Assembly: GCA_009602725.1 (NCBI GenBank)
Contig: WELB01000098.1
Coordinates: forward strand, 172,102 to 197,577
Reading direction: 5' to 3'
Length of the DNA: 25,476 nt
DNA from: Spirogloea muscicola
Taxonomy: Eukaryota > Streptophyta > Zygnematophyceae > Spirogloeales > Spirogloeaceae
Shown here: positions 13,784 through 25,355 of the stretch, piece by piece
How positions within the stretch are numbered: the first letter of the stretch is position 1
Layout of the letters: each line of letters begins with the position of its first letter
Translations under genes and position numbers: made by a program
Notes under the pieces: generated by a model
What the model was told of the DNA's origin: nothing
The model's input: only the letters and a program-made list of their open reading frames with translations
Databases searched by the model: none

Positions 13784-13901
13784 CCCCCCCGACCCTGCAT
13801 GACGGGCCCCGCGGGCCGCTCCTTCTCATTTACCGCTGGCCCCGCGCCAACGCCCCGCGCGCTTCGGCTGTGCCGCGTCTCGGGGCCCCGGCCGGGCGTA
13901 G

Positions 13902-16900
13902 ATGGATGACTTCGAGAAGGCGATACTGTTCAGCTTCGACCAGAGCGGCGCCGTCGGCGCGGAGCTCCGCACGCAGGCGCAGGCCTACTGCGAGCAGGCC
14001 AAGCAGTCGCGCGACATCTGGCGGCTCTGCCTGGAGCGCCTCGCCATCTCCCGCTTCTCCGAGGTCCAGTTCTGGTGCCTCCAGGTGCTGGACGCGGTCG
14101 TGCGCGACCACCACGCCAGCTTCGAGGCCGGCGAGCGCAACCTCCTGTGCAATGGCCTCCTCTCCGTCGTCTGCTCCATGGAGCCCGTAGCTGACGATGG
14201 CGGCCTGGAGCCAAACGGAGTTCCGGAAGCCGAGCAGCAGCGGGCTCGGCCGTCGTTCCTGCGCAACAAGCTCGCGCAGGTCATCGTGCGGCTCATCCGA
14301 TCCTACTATCCAGCCGAATGGCCGTCGGCCTTCTTGGACCTGCTGGGCCTGCTCGAGCGAGGGCCCGCGGTGGTGGACATGTTCTCCCGCGTCATGGCGA
14401 CTCTGGATGAGGAGCTGATCAGCCTGGACTATGCCAGGTCCGCTGAGGACAACGCGGTGGCGACGAGGGTGAAGGACTCCATGAGGCAGCGATGCGTGCC
14501 GCAGATTGTTAACTCCTGGTACTCGCTGGTACTCGCTTACAAGGTTGGTGGACGTGTGCACGACTTCTCAGAGATCCTTGACTTTGGTGCTGCTCGCAAG
14601 TCTGACAAGTGTTATGGTGGGCGGCAGTCCTTGCAGCTCAGGTCTAGTGCTTGCTGCCGTTAGCAATGCTTCGTCAAGGAGCCTCATTAGTGCCACTCGC
14701 TACCCCTGGCCAAGCAGGAGAGCGCCTGGTGGCCATCTGCACAGGCCAGGGCATGCATGGGGTGTGACAGTGAAGCGCCCCTTCTCTGTCGCCGTGCGTG
14801 CAGGATGTCAACTCTCAACTTGCTGCAGCAGTACTTGAGAGCATGCAGCCCTACATTGCCTGGATAGACATAGGCCTCGTCGCCAACGAGCGCTGGATGC
14901 CTCTGCTCTTCTCTATCCTGTCCATAAGAGGCAGTTCTCCAAACATCTCTGCTGCAGCTTCAGATTGCTTGCTGGCTGTTGTGTCCAAACGTATGGACGC
15001 CACCGCCAAACTGGGCCTGCTGCAGCGGCTGCAGATCAACCAACTCTGCCAGCAGCTCACAAAGATTGAGGATGCAGAGCTTGTGGGAAAGGTGTCCGCT
15101 CTATGCAGAGGTTTGGCTACTGAGATCATCGAGAGTAAGCGGCAACTCGAATCAGGCACCACTGCACAACCTGCTGAGAGGGAGGCTGCTGACAACACCT
15201 TGACCAACATGCTCGATGCAGTTCTACCTTGCATATTCTACTTTGTGGAAAACGGAGGTGAGCTCCTGCCTGGTGCTTCATAGGAGTCGACTGCATTGTC
15301 GTCACGACGGTAGGCTCAATTTTTCTGACATAGAGGTCTGAGATGTGTCATAATTGCTTCCTGGCAGATGAAGACATATCGGCTGCAACTTTCCAGTTCC
15401 TCTTGACATATGTTAGCAGTCTGAGGAAACCGAAGCAGCTGTCCTACAAGCAGCAGGAGCACCTTAGCCAGATTCTCTCTGTCGTGCGAGCAAAGATGCG
15501 ATATGATGGCGGCAACTCTGAGGAGCTCGATGAGCCAGACCGGACAGGCATGGAGTTGGAAGCCAACATGGCAGAGTATCGGAAGGACCTGTTCAATCTG
15601 CTCCGCAGTATCTGCAGACTAGCCCCAGAAACCACAAAGGCGTTTGTCAAGAGCACATTCGTGGCTGCCACAGCCTCACCAGACACGCCTTTTGAGGACG
15701 TGGAGGCTGCGCTTATGCTTGTCTACCAGCTCGGAGAGGGCGTCACAGAGGAGGCTCTCAAGCCAGGCAGTGGTGCCATGGCCAATTTTGCTGCAGCCTT
15801 GCTGGATGCAAGCATCCCGTGCCACACCCACAGGCTAGTCGCCCTGGGGTATTTAGAAACCATTGTAAGGTATGTACGCTACGTACAACAGGAACCCACC
15901 TACATTCCGCTTGTCTTGTCGGCCTTTCTCGGGGACAAGGGCATCCACCACCCCAATGTCAATGTGAGCAGTCGCGCGAGCTATCTCTTCATGCGGACTG
16001 TCAAGGCCCTCCGTGTGCAGCTCATTCCATACATCGAAACCATCCTTCAGGTATGACCCATCACCACTGCCATTCCAGTGAATTCTCAGGCTCTTTGCTC
16101 TCGTTTGTAGCAATGCTTGACCCTCGGGAAGTACGCGCACTTTGACGATTCGGGTGTCTGATGCTCATGGACCTTGTACTGATGCTTCCCGTTGTGTGGT
16201 CCTGCAGAGCCTGCAAGATGTGCTTGCTACGATAATGACCACTCAGGCAAAGCAGGTCTCGCCTTCAACAAAAGCAGATAGCATCATGGACGAACGGTTG
16301 TACACTTATGAGGTCAGTCTGCTTGCTCCAACCTGTAGCTCCCTATCTCGCTGTTGTGCAAGAGCGCTCAAGTAGTCAGCATTTGTGCTATTGTGCTATT
16401 TTGTAATTCGATCCAGCTTCAGTTGACAGCGAGGCCGCATGGCCTTCCGAGCAATCTAAGAAATTCATGGGCTGAAGTGCTGCTGCCCATGGCAATTTCA
16501 GGCTGTTGGCCTTCTCATGGGGTTGGAGGAGCTTTCGTCCGAGAAGCAGGCAACCTATCTGTCTGCAATACTTGTACCGCTATGCCGGCAGGTATGGCCA
16601 CAGCAAGCATAGAATAGAGACTCACACTGAGGAAACACCATTCAGTAGTGCTCCGTAATGGCTGCGCATGTGTGAAGGACATCAAGACAATCTAAGAGTT
16701 GTTGGCTATCCACATGTGGGCTATCCACATGTTTGCAGATTATGCATAGGCTGAAGATGCGCTTCTGTGCGGTTGCCCTTGACTAGACACCCTGATTGGT
16801 GCCTTGCTTCTTAGCACTGTATCTTTGTTGTCATATCCACTTTAGCCATGTTGTTGTCTTGACATGCCACTCCTGTTTCTCATGTCAAAGGTTGACATAA

Positions 16901-19656
16901 CATTAGCTACAGTAACTGTGGAGGATTTAGTTGGGCCCCCTGAAGTCGTGTGGGCTCTGCAGCAAGTGATTTCGGCCATAAGCCATCTTAGCAAGGTGCG
17001 GGCTGATGTAGCCCCGATGCGCTTTCTTTAATCTACACGGAAATGAGAAAAGGCCTTCTGCATTGGATATTCTTGGACACTTGTTACATGAACAACCAGG
17101 GGTACTCTAGATGACCAGCACATGTAGACCAATACTCTGAGCAGAGAGTGATATATGTGCCATGTGCTTTTGTTCATATAGGGCTTTGGCGAACGCCTTA
17201 CCACAGACAGTAGGCCCGAGCTTGGAGCTTTGTTCAAGCAGGTTAGACATCTCAGAGTTGGTGCACAGAAAAGCAGATATCTGCAGCATGCACGCACTTG
17301 CTGCATCTGGAGGTTCCTTAAGCTGACATGATCACTTTGTGTCTCATGCTTATGCTAGAATGTCAGTGCTGAAACAATCTGAACTGTCTGCAGTCTTTAG
17401 ATATGGTGCTTCGAGTCCTTCAAACCTTTCCCAAGAGCATAATTCTTCGGAGCAAGGTACGCTTAAGGTCCTTGCACTTCATTCCTCAGGGTCACTTACA
17501 TGTGCTCTTCTCGCAGCTGTCTGTGTCCTCTTCCTTCTTATTCATGATGAAGCTGGGCAACTGTCACATCCATTGGTGACACCGTGATATGGTTGCTTCA
17601 ACACTTCACTTTGTTGTGCATGTTCACACCTTTTTCAGTTCTTCAACTATTTTGTTGGTATAATGGCAGGTCATTTCCTTCTTGCACCGCATGGTGGAAA
17701 CATTAGGCAGCAGTATTCTCCCGCTTCTTCCGTCAGCCATTGAACAGCTTCTTCTTGAGTGCGAGGTCAGTAGAGCTTGTAGCCTGGTTGGTTTTCATCT
17801 TACTCATTGGCGTTATTTGTGAATAATGACTTAGCATGCCATCATTGCTCAACTGTGGGGCTAGTTGTCAGGCTTCATTGACCTGATGGCACACCTCTCA
17901 CCTTTCTGTGCTTGCCTTGCGTTGGGCAACTTTGTTGAGCAAGGACGTGGCATATGTTGGTGTCTTCAGGCCAAGGACATGGTGGAGTTCATTCAGTTCG
18001 TCAACCAGCTGATGAATCGTTTCAAAGTTGGAGTCACTGGCATTCTGGACGCTATTTTGCGGCCAACCATTGCCCGTGTTTTCTTTCTCCTGCCTCCCGC
18101 TGGCTTGCAGGAGGGCCCTGGCAGCATCACTGAGGTCTTTCTTCGGTCTACCCTGGTTCCCTTTCACTGACTTGCGTGCTCATCAGTTCTTGGGTTACAT
18201 GCCTTGCAGTAAATAGCAATCTTGGTCTTCTTATCCTTAGCTTAGGTTGACCGGGTTCACAAAGTCATGCACTTTATATTGATCATAATGTTCATCATGG
18301 AAGAGCTAGCCAGGGTGGGCCTCTCATACCCTGTCTGCTTGAGCTCTTCAGGAACAGCGCGAGCTAAAAGAGCTCCAGAGGATCTACTTCACATTCTTGA
18401 ACACCATCACTATGAATAGTCTCTCGTCTGTCTTTGTGAGCCTTCAGAATGGTCAGGTCTTGAATCAGGTCATCAACACATTAGTTGAGGCCTCATCAAG
18501 CCATCACGACGTTCTGGTTCGCAAGGTGAGCAAGGTCTCCCAAGCAAGCACAACCACTTGACTTGCCCCACAGTCTTAGGTACATCTATGAATGCTAGGA
18601 AGCAAGGATGGCCACCGAGATACTTTACAGTCATTCGATTTGTCGATAGACACGTGCACATGCACCTTTGCTGCCTATGATAGCGAATGTACGACTCAGC
18701 TGGATTTTTGTGCATTATGTTCTCGACAGGTGTGCATCCAGACCCTTGCCAAGCTTATATCAGAGTGGTGTGGAGATGTCAGCGAGCCAGAGAAGGTACT
18801 GCACATAGCTGTGGAGATTGCGCTTCTCATGCACCAGCCAGTGGTACATTGCCTATTGGGGACACTAATCATCACATACAGTCAGTTGAGTTGTGCTTGG
18901 ATGATGGGTTTCCTCATCCATTTTGTTGAAGCTGACACCACTTGAGCACCTCACTCGTCTGCAAGGTACCGGGCTTCAGGAGGTTTGTGATTGAGAGGAT
19001 TGCTGGCCAGTGCTGCATCTACCCACTACTGCAGGGCAATTTTGACCTGAAGGATGCCAACACGGTGAGCCTCGTACAATTTGAGACCTTACTACGTAAG
19101 GTCTTTCCAATGCATGTGACGTTCAAGTGCCAAAATGTAAGTGCCAAAATGTGAGCTCAAGACCATTGACATAAGGAGCCCCATCTCATCATTGGTGCCA
19201 CTTTGTATCAGGTGTCGCTTTTTGGGGAGATGGCCTTGGTTCAGAAGGCTCTCTACGAGACATGTGGGGAGGAGTTTCTGCTTCACATGGCCACAGTGGT
19301 GCTGCCAGCTGTCCACTGCCCACCTGACATGGCAGAGCAGTACTGCTTGCACTTGCAGGTTCGTTCTTTCTGCTTCACGAGTATAACATTCCTAAAGATT
19401 GGGTGCTGTGAGATGTGTTGGAGTAATCAGAAGTGCGAGGCTTGAGCAGTGAACTTTACAATCAGCATGGTGTGTTATATATGTTGTCATCTCATCTGCA
19501 CATGAATTTTCAGCTGAGCAAAGCTGACCCGCAAGACAATCACTGACAAAGCTCACAAAGCTGCAGAGATCCGATGTCAAGGACTTGAAGCTCTTCCTGA
19601 AGCAGGTCTTGGAGCAGCTCAGGCCACTTCAGAATGGCAGTGTATCATACAGATAG
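13902..19656 (+). CDS. Exportin-T (XPOT/LOS1; PAUSED-type tRNA export receptor)
   Basis: Importin-beta family receptor that binds mature tRNA with Ran-GTP and carries it out of the nucleus. Fifteen exons: 13902-14543, 14804-15257, 15368-16050, 16208-16312, 16502-16591, 16891-16995, 17182-17241, 17394-17456, 17670-17765, 17970-18134, 18352-18525, 18730-18795, 18966-19064, 19212-19358, 19567-19656. All phases agree, giving 1,012 residues (Arabidopsis PAUSED is about 988). Signature blocks: MDDFEKAILFSFD at the start; VQFWCLQVLDAVVRDHHASF; NKLAQVIVRLIRSYYPAEWP; VKDSMRQRCVPQIVNSWY; WIDIGLVANERWMPLLFSIL; EYRKDLFNLLRSICRLAPE; HTHRLVALGYLETIVRYVRY; SSRASYLFMRTVKALRVQLI; HRMVETLGSSILPLLPSAIE; VPGFRRFVIER; MAEQYCLHLQ; and the end LRPLQNGSVSYR. 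The whole length is helical-repeat-like with no breaks. The start ATG is well placed against plant homologs. The first exon is the longest single GC-rich one; later exons are short with introns of roughly 110-310 bp. Confidence 0.96.
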
Positions 19657-20843
19657 CAGTAGACTACAGAGCCTTCTCCAAAGGAACGACAATGGTATGT
19701 ACGAACCCTGCTATGATGCTCATCAGCTTTTATGATTGCTGATTTTCGCGTGCATCAAGATTATCAAGTGCAGGAGGTCCAACAATACATGAGAAGATCA
19801 CCACCAGTGAGTTATCCGGAGCCTGCACTTGACTTGGCCTTCTTGTGATGTGGTGCTTCAGTGCACTGGGGCACTCTTGCCTGAATGAGGTAGCCACTGG
19901 TGGACGTCCTTGGTGACGGGGCAGAGCAAAGTGCTAGCTGAGCAGGTGGGTTGAGCTTTGGCATATGATGGTTCTGCAGGCAGTGGATGAGCATGCCATG
20001 CAAGGTCTTTAAATCAGTGTGCAAGTCAGATTCTGTGCAAAGGGCAAGCAGATGATGTCAATCATGCATAGGGACATCGTACCCTCCTGGGGATGCCGAT
20101 TATGCCAATTGGGAATCTCTCTGATGCTTGCTTCTCGCTACATCTCATGTATCCTGCACACTGAGCAGTGCTTGAAAGTTTGCTTTGCTAGTGTAGTCCC
20201 GACTAGAGTCCTTGCAAAATGTAGACAACGCCCTAATCTTGTATTGCCGTTACCTGAGCTATTGTTGATCATTGCTAAACACCTTGAATTGTGCTTAGGC
20301 CCAAGTGGTAAGTTGGCTGATGCCAGCTGCTCCCAGACTTTCCCTGTCAAGCAACTATTCTGCTTGGCTGATTACTGATGACCAGCTCTCATGCTTATCG
20401 GTGGCTGCAGGTCAATGGCTAAAGCCCAGCGTCTGCTAGACAGTGAGGAGCTCTCTGACACCCGACAACTAGCACATTATGTATCCAGCAACTTTGACAT
20501 AAACAGCAGTGGGTTGCGACGCACTATTATTGCAGGACATATCCAAAGTTCCGGCTCACGAGTGAGCAAGGCCAATGTGGCACCACTTCGTATGCTGCAT
20601 GTGCACCACTTTGTAGAATGTGGATCACATAGTTGGCCCCTCAAACGAGTGGGAAATCCAGTTTTCTGTGCAACTATGCTGCACCTTCGCTTTTTACAGC
20701 CACCGGTGAAAGCGCTGCATAAGCAAGCTGGCCACCCAAATTCTAGCAGAGAGGTCCCCCAGTCCACCTTAGAAAATTAGCCCATCGGGTGTAGTCAGGG
20801 ACTCAGCACTCCTCTACCACGATGATAACACATGTGAAGGTAC
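19657..20843. other. Intergenic / 3' flanks between exportin-T and the WD40 gene (convergent)
   Basis: Both neighbours end here. Open frames up to about 130 codons occur on both strands (for example plus 20391-20780) but show no motif, no matching splice sites and no hydrophobic or repeat pattern that I can support as a gene. A minus-strand TGTAA at 20694-20698 lies about 146 bases past the WD40 gene stop. Confidence 0.55.
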
Positions 20844-23800
20844 TTAGAAGGAGTAGACCATGACACGCCCGTCTTCGGAGCCTGTGCAGAGCACCGGTTG
20901 TGTTGAATCCAGCTGCAGGGCGCTGATTGGAGCCCCTGTCCACAACAGCCAGCACAACCCTGCTCTCTGTTTAGTACGCATGCAATCCCTCCTGGCCTCT
21001 CAATGGCTGCCATCATTCTGACGTGAAACAGAGTCCTTCCCTTACGACGTGTTCACTGTCTAGAATTTGCAAGACATGTATGCTTGTCACAAGATACTGA
21101 GAACACTCTATACATGCAAGCGAAAGCTACCGTGTCCACTAATAATAGCTAAAGCTTAGGCGCTCCACCATCAGCTCGGTGCACACTGTACAAATCGAGG
21201 CTCTCACATACACAAGAATGACTAGGTTCGACTATGATGCCACTGCGCAGCAGATCAGCCAGTGCACAGGCAATCAAGCGCAAAGTATAAGAAATTCACG
21301 TTGTGAATTGGGATATATTTACTTGCCAAGGTTCAGGTAGGCTTTGGGTCTGGCGTTGCTCCTCACCTGAGAGGTCCATCACGGGAGTCGGGCTGACACC
21401 ATGGGCGCAAGTGTCCCACACATGCAGGGTTCCATCAATGCAGCCCGCCACAGCCTCCGAGTGGCCACACACCAACACTGCTGTCCTGCTCAACATCACA
21501 TAAGATATGCAGCAAACAAAGTGTTCAGCATCAAGCATACTTATGGAGAAAACGTGAGAAGTCTGAACATCTGCCAGTAATGTGCACAACATCCGTCTGC
21601 AGACTGGGCTTGGGCAGAATTCTCACTGTTGCCCAAGGAAGTGCAAAACTTGCAGCTGGCCACCCACGAGCCTGCATACTGAGCCGGCAGCTGGGTTTTC
21701 AGCCACTGCTTGCAACTGGTCAAGCTTGCTGGCCGACTCAGATGTGGGCATGTGCCGCACAGGGGTCGATGTGCTGAGAAAGAGAAGCTCCAAGGAGTCG
21801 TCAGGACATCCCCACACTGCCTCCTCTACAGCGGTTGGTGCCACTCTGGCTTGAATGGCGCTCCTCTGCCGCCGCCGGAGCCGTGCCTTGTCAACCGGCC
21901 ATGGCAGCTCCACCTCGTCGCTCCACGACGAAGACGAGTCAGGCAGGGAGGACGCTGGCATAGGAGTGGCCTCTGTGCCTTCTGCTCTACTTGGCGAGCG
22001 CCAGGACAGCAAGCAGACAAACACCGCTCCAATCGGAAGGGCCCACGGTACGCAGACACCAGTGTGCCCTCCTCGTGATTCCTGTCGATACATCAACACA
22101 ATGAGCTTCTCGTTCAGAGTGCTGTCAGAGTGCTCAATCTGAAGTGCAATCTGTACAATTAAGCAAGAGCATAGCCTCCATGCTGCATTCATCTGGGCAG
22201 CGTGTGGTGTTGACCAGATGGCGACGTTGCCGGCGCTATCGAGCGCGAGCACGAAGCATGCGCAGTTGGGCACCATTGCCAGCTGCACCACTGCCACGGC
22301 TGCGCCGCCGCTGTCCGACTTGGGCAGGCGGTGCACCATGGTTGGGCCCCTGCCAGTGAACGGCAATGCCAAACGACTCAGCAAAGTACTGAGTAAGCCC
22401 CTGCGAGGTGGAAGAAGTGGCCTGTTACAGCATAGGCAACAGAGACGATGGCGAGCCTCACCGTGGGGACCCATCCATGGCCCAGCAGGCCAGGCCCCCG
22501 TCTTCGGCACCGGCGACGACCTTGTCTGCGGCGACAGCGAGCAGGCAGAGAGCTCGTGGCCGGCCAAGATGTTCCTGACCGCTGTCATCGGTTTGTGGAG
22601 CATTCGTGTGCTCGCCAGCAAGACAAGCTAATGTGACGCGAGTAATGCCTCCAAGGTGCTCAGCAGCAACCCTGCAGCAGAAGCATTGATGAGGGTGAAG
22701 GTCAGCGAGCAGCGACTGCGGATGTGCATGGTCAGGGTGCAGATACACTGTAGCAAGGCCTAGCTGGAATGAAGCTACCACGCACCCTGGCTCGACGCGA
22801 AGGGCGTCCAGGATGGCGAGCGCGCTGCCGCCCTGCACGAAGCAGAGGCCCTGCTGCTCTAGCTGCAGAAATGGCCACTAAGAGCTTCAGTGCCGGCTGC
22901 CACTAATGAGCACCTTGAGAGTAACTCTGGGTATGGCACTTCAGGAGTCAGGGCCTAGCTCTGGCTTTAGCAGTAAGACCCACTTAGGATGGCATTCATC
23001 AGGGTCATCACTTTAATCAGGGATATTCACTTAAAATTGATGGTTATTGAATGTAATCAGGTTCCTCTGCTGAGGTGCTCTTACTCTGGAGTGAGGAACG
23101 TTCTTCCACCTTTTCTTGAGGACATAGTATTCAGATATACTGAGGTCCATCGGAACCCATGGCCGATGCGGAAGGCCTCACCTGACGAGTGCCGGCATCG
23201 CAGTCGACGTGGAGCACGAATGCTGCGAGCAGCCGGCAGGCCTCCTCGCCACCGGGCTCGAGGGGGAGCTCGTACACAAAGACGCGGCGCTCGCTTGTGC
23301 CGCTCGTGCCAGGGTGCCCGCAGCACGCCGCCACCCGGAGCCAGCCATCGTTCGCATGGACGGCCAGTGCGAGCACTGGCAGAGGGTGCACCAGGCAAAG
23401 CCGTGGGACGACCGCCGGCTCCTGTTCCAGCGGCGCCGGTGCCTTGTCAAGACCGGCCATGGAGCCGTGGTGTTCTGCGTCTCCCAGGCACTTGCCAACG
23501 AGCTGTCCTGAAGCGGTTGCTACAGGCAACGGCGCTGGGCCAGTCGGGCCGCCATAGCTGTAAGCCAGCTCGTCGGGGCTGGCCGGTGCCAGACTCTCAG
23601 CTCTGCCTGCGGCAGCCGCTGCCTTGGCCGCCATGAGCCCGAGCTCGTGGAGGTCAGGGATGTCGCCACCGCAGCTGCCGCTGCCATCGTCGACAGGGGG
23701 GTTGTCGTCGTCTTCCAACTGGGCGAGGCTCTGTAGGGGTTTAGCCACAGGCGAAGCTGCTGCATGCAGCGGCGCGCTCGTCGCAGCTTCTGGCTGCCGA

Positions 23801-25231
23801 CACGCCGCAGCATGACCAGCCGCCCTGTCGCTCGTTCCTCGCTCCTTCAACGGTGCAGTGGCCGCCATGTCGCCACCTCCGGCACCTGTCGCTGCTGCTC
23901 GCAGCTCCGGTCGCACAGCCTCCACAAGCAGGGCCTTGAGCCGTCTCAGTCCGCCGCCGCCGCGGTCCGGTCGAGCGTGCGGTAGCGGAAGTTCCTCCCC
24001 ATTTCCATTGCCGCCGTCCCCTCTGCTGCTGCTGCTCGGCAAGGCTGCTGGCTCTGGCTGCACCAGATCCAGCGGCCCGTAGCCGTTGGGGCCTGGCGGC
24101 AGCACGGCCGCCCTTGCTAACGTTGCCGGTGCTGGCCGCAACCTGCCAGCCCTCCATGGCAACTCGACAGCGTCCTCGTCACAAGTGGAATGCAGCGCAG
24201 GCGGCTGACCGGAGCAGCTCACACTCGCCGGCGCCGTTCTGCCACCCGCAATTGCGTCGGTGTCGACTGGCTCCTGCAGCAACAGTGCGGCAGCCTCCAG
24301 AGGCAGCGACCGCTGGACGTCGCCCTCGCTCTGCCTCGTCCTCCTGGCACGCGGGTTACTGCTGACGACACGTCGCACTCTGCCGGTCGATAGTGAGCGT
24401 GTGCGCTCGGCAGTGGTGAACCCTTCTGTTGACGGCTGCTGCTCCACGCGCTGTAGTCGTAGGACAGCGCGCTCGGCAGCAGGTCCCGGCTGCGCGGCAG
24501 CCCTCGACGCGCCGCACAGGCTGACAGACTGCCGGTTGTCCGCTCTAGGCGCTGCAATCGAGGGCAACTGAAGGCTTGGCTCGGGGCTCAGCAGGAGCTG
24601 CTGCTTCACTCCCAACGCGGATCCTGCTGTGGCAGCCGTGCGGCGGGGAGCGATCCACTGGCCGCTGCTGCCCTCCTCATGCACCACTGACGCCCCAGCC
24701 GATGCTGCGTCCTGCTCCTTGGACGGGGCAGGGCCAGTTACAGCCACAGTCATGTCGCAATGTCCGGGACCTTCAGTTACTGCAGTGCCTCGAGCCACCA
24801 GCGCTTGGCTGAGCCGTTGCTTCTTCTCGCAGAGGTCGCGCTGCAGTGCTGCGACCTGGCGCTTCAGCACCTGCAGTAGGACATCGGCAGCTCAGTTCGC
24901 GGCTCTGAGACGGTGCCGATTCCAGCGACAGTGCAGGCATGGCCAGGAGTAGCTCAGTGGCAACCTCCTGCGCAGTGCTGTCATCGTCGACTTCAGCAAC
25001 GAGCGCCGAGGTCTTGGCAGAGTCCAAGTCTCGGGCTTGTGTCGCAGCGACGCCGTTGGGGTCCTTGTTCTCCTTGTTGAGACTCTCGGAGTCGCGCTGC
25101 AATGGCGATCGCAATGCTGGCGACTGCGGCGGCGATGGCGGCTCGGCAGGCCGCTCCGCGCCCTCGAGCTCGCGCAGGATGCGCTGGACGATCGGCGCCG
25201 TGAAGCCAAAGGCCTGCGCAGCGCGCGCCAT
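20844..25231 (-). CDS. Coiled-coil plus C-terminal WD40-repeat protein (~1,096 aa), possible PALB2-like scaffold
   Basis: Exons in transcript order: 25231-24965, 24870-23182, 22862-22462, 22349-21627, 21485-21367, 20935-20844; phases agree and give about 1,096 residues. The N-terminus (MARAAQAFGFTAPIVQRILR) is helical; LNKENKDPN around residue 52 contains a KEN box, a known APC/C degron. Exon 2 opens with a coiled coil (VLKRQVAALQRDLCEKKQRL) followed by about 450 low-complexity residues rich in Ala, Pro, Ser and Arg, with a basic patch (VRRVVSSNPRARRTRQ). From about residue 580 WD40-type blades appear: VLALAVHANDGWLRVAACCG; ADKVVAGAEDGGLACWAMDG; CFVLALDSAGNVAIW; AVAGCIDGTLHVWD; and the last, PVLCTGSEDGRVMVYSF, then stop. 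N-terminal coiled coil plus C-terminal WD40 domain is the layout of PALB2, but I could not confirm homology. The first intron (24871-24964) is uncertain: its donor is weak and the skipped sequence also looks coding. The fourth exon may hide further introns. No ATG lies in frame upstream of 25231. Confidence 0.72.
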
Positions 25232-25355
25232 GGCCGCCGTCACGCGTCTGATGGCCAGATCGGGAGCCGGATGGCAAGGAGCGGCCAGCCTCGGCGACGG
25301 CGCGGCGCGGCGGCGCTCACCTCGGCGCCGTCGCCGTGGCGCGCGAGCGCCGGCG
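25232..25355. promoter_or_regulatory. GC-rich 5' flank/leader of the WD40 gene
   Basis: Very GC-rich sequence immediately upstream of the WD40 gene start on the minus strand. It has no in-frame ATG, and a GAG|gtgagc near 25321 could be a donor in a 5' leader. It is cut off by the terminal A run, so the promoter is not visible. Confidence 0.35.

Larger units (their letters stand above)
12650..13901. promoter_or_regulatory. Divergent 5' region between PAT and exportin-T genes
   Basis: The PAT gene runs left and exportin-T runs right from this stretch, so it must hold both promoters and 5' leaders, perhaps shared. It is strongly GC-rich at 12990-13160 and 13690-13900, with CGG/GGC runs near 13098-13135 and 13729-13771. 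No TATA box or protein site could be called. Open frames such as plus-strand 12732-13217 are low-complexity and have no recognisable domain. The missing first exon of PAT is probably inside its left part. Confidence 0.4.

Noticed and set aside
13509-13829. Long open frames running through the N gap on both strands
   Set aside because: They exist only because N codons are read as open; the flanks are low-complexity CGG repeats.
20391-20780. Plus-strand frame of 129 codons after exportin-T
   Set aside because: Exportin-T already ends properly at 19656 (NGSVSYR, stop), and this frame has no recognisable feature or supporting splice signals.
21710-22631. Plus-strand frames (up to 137 codons) opposite the WD40 gene
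   Set aside because: Low-complexity antisense frames with no motif; the minus strand carries WD40 strands and consistent splice phases.
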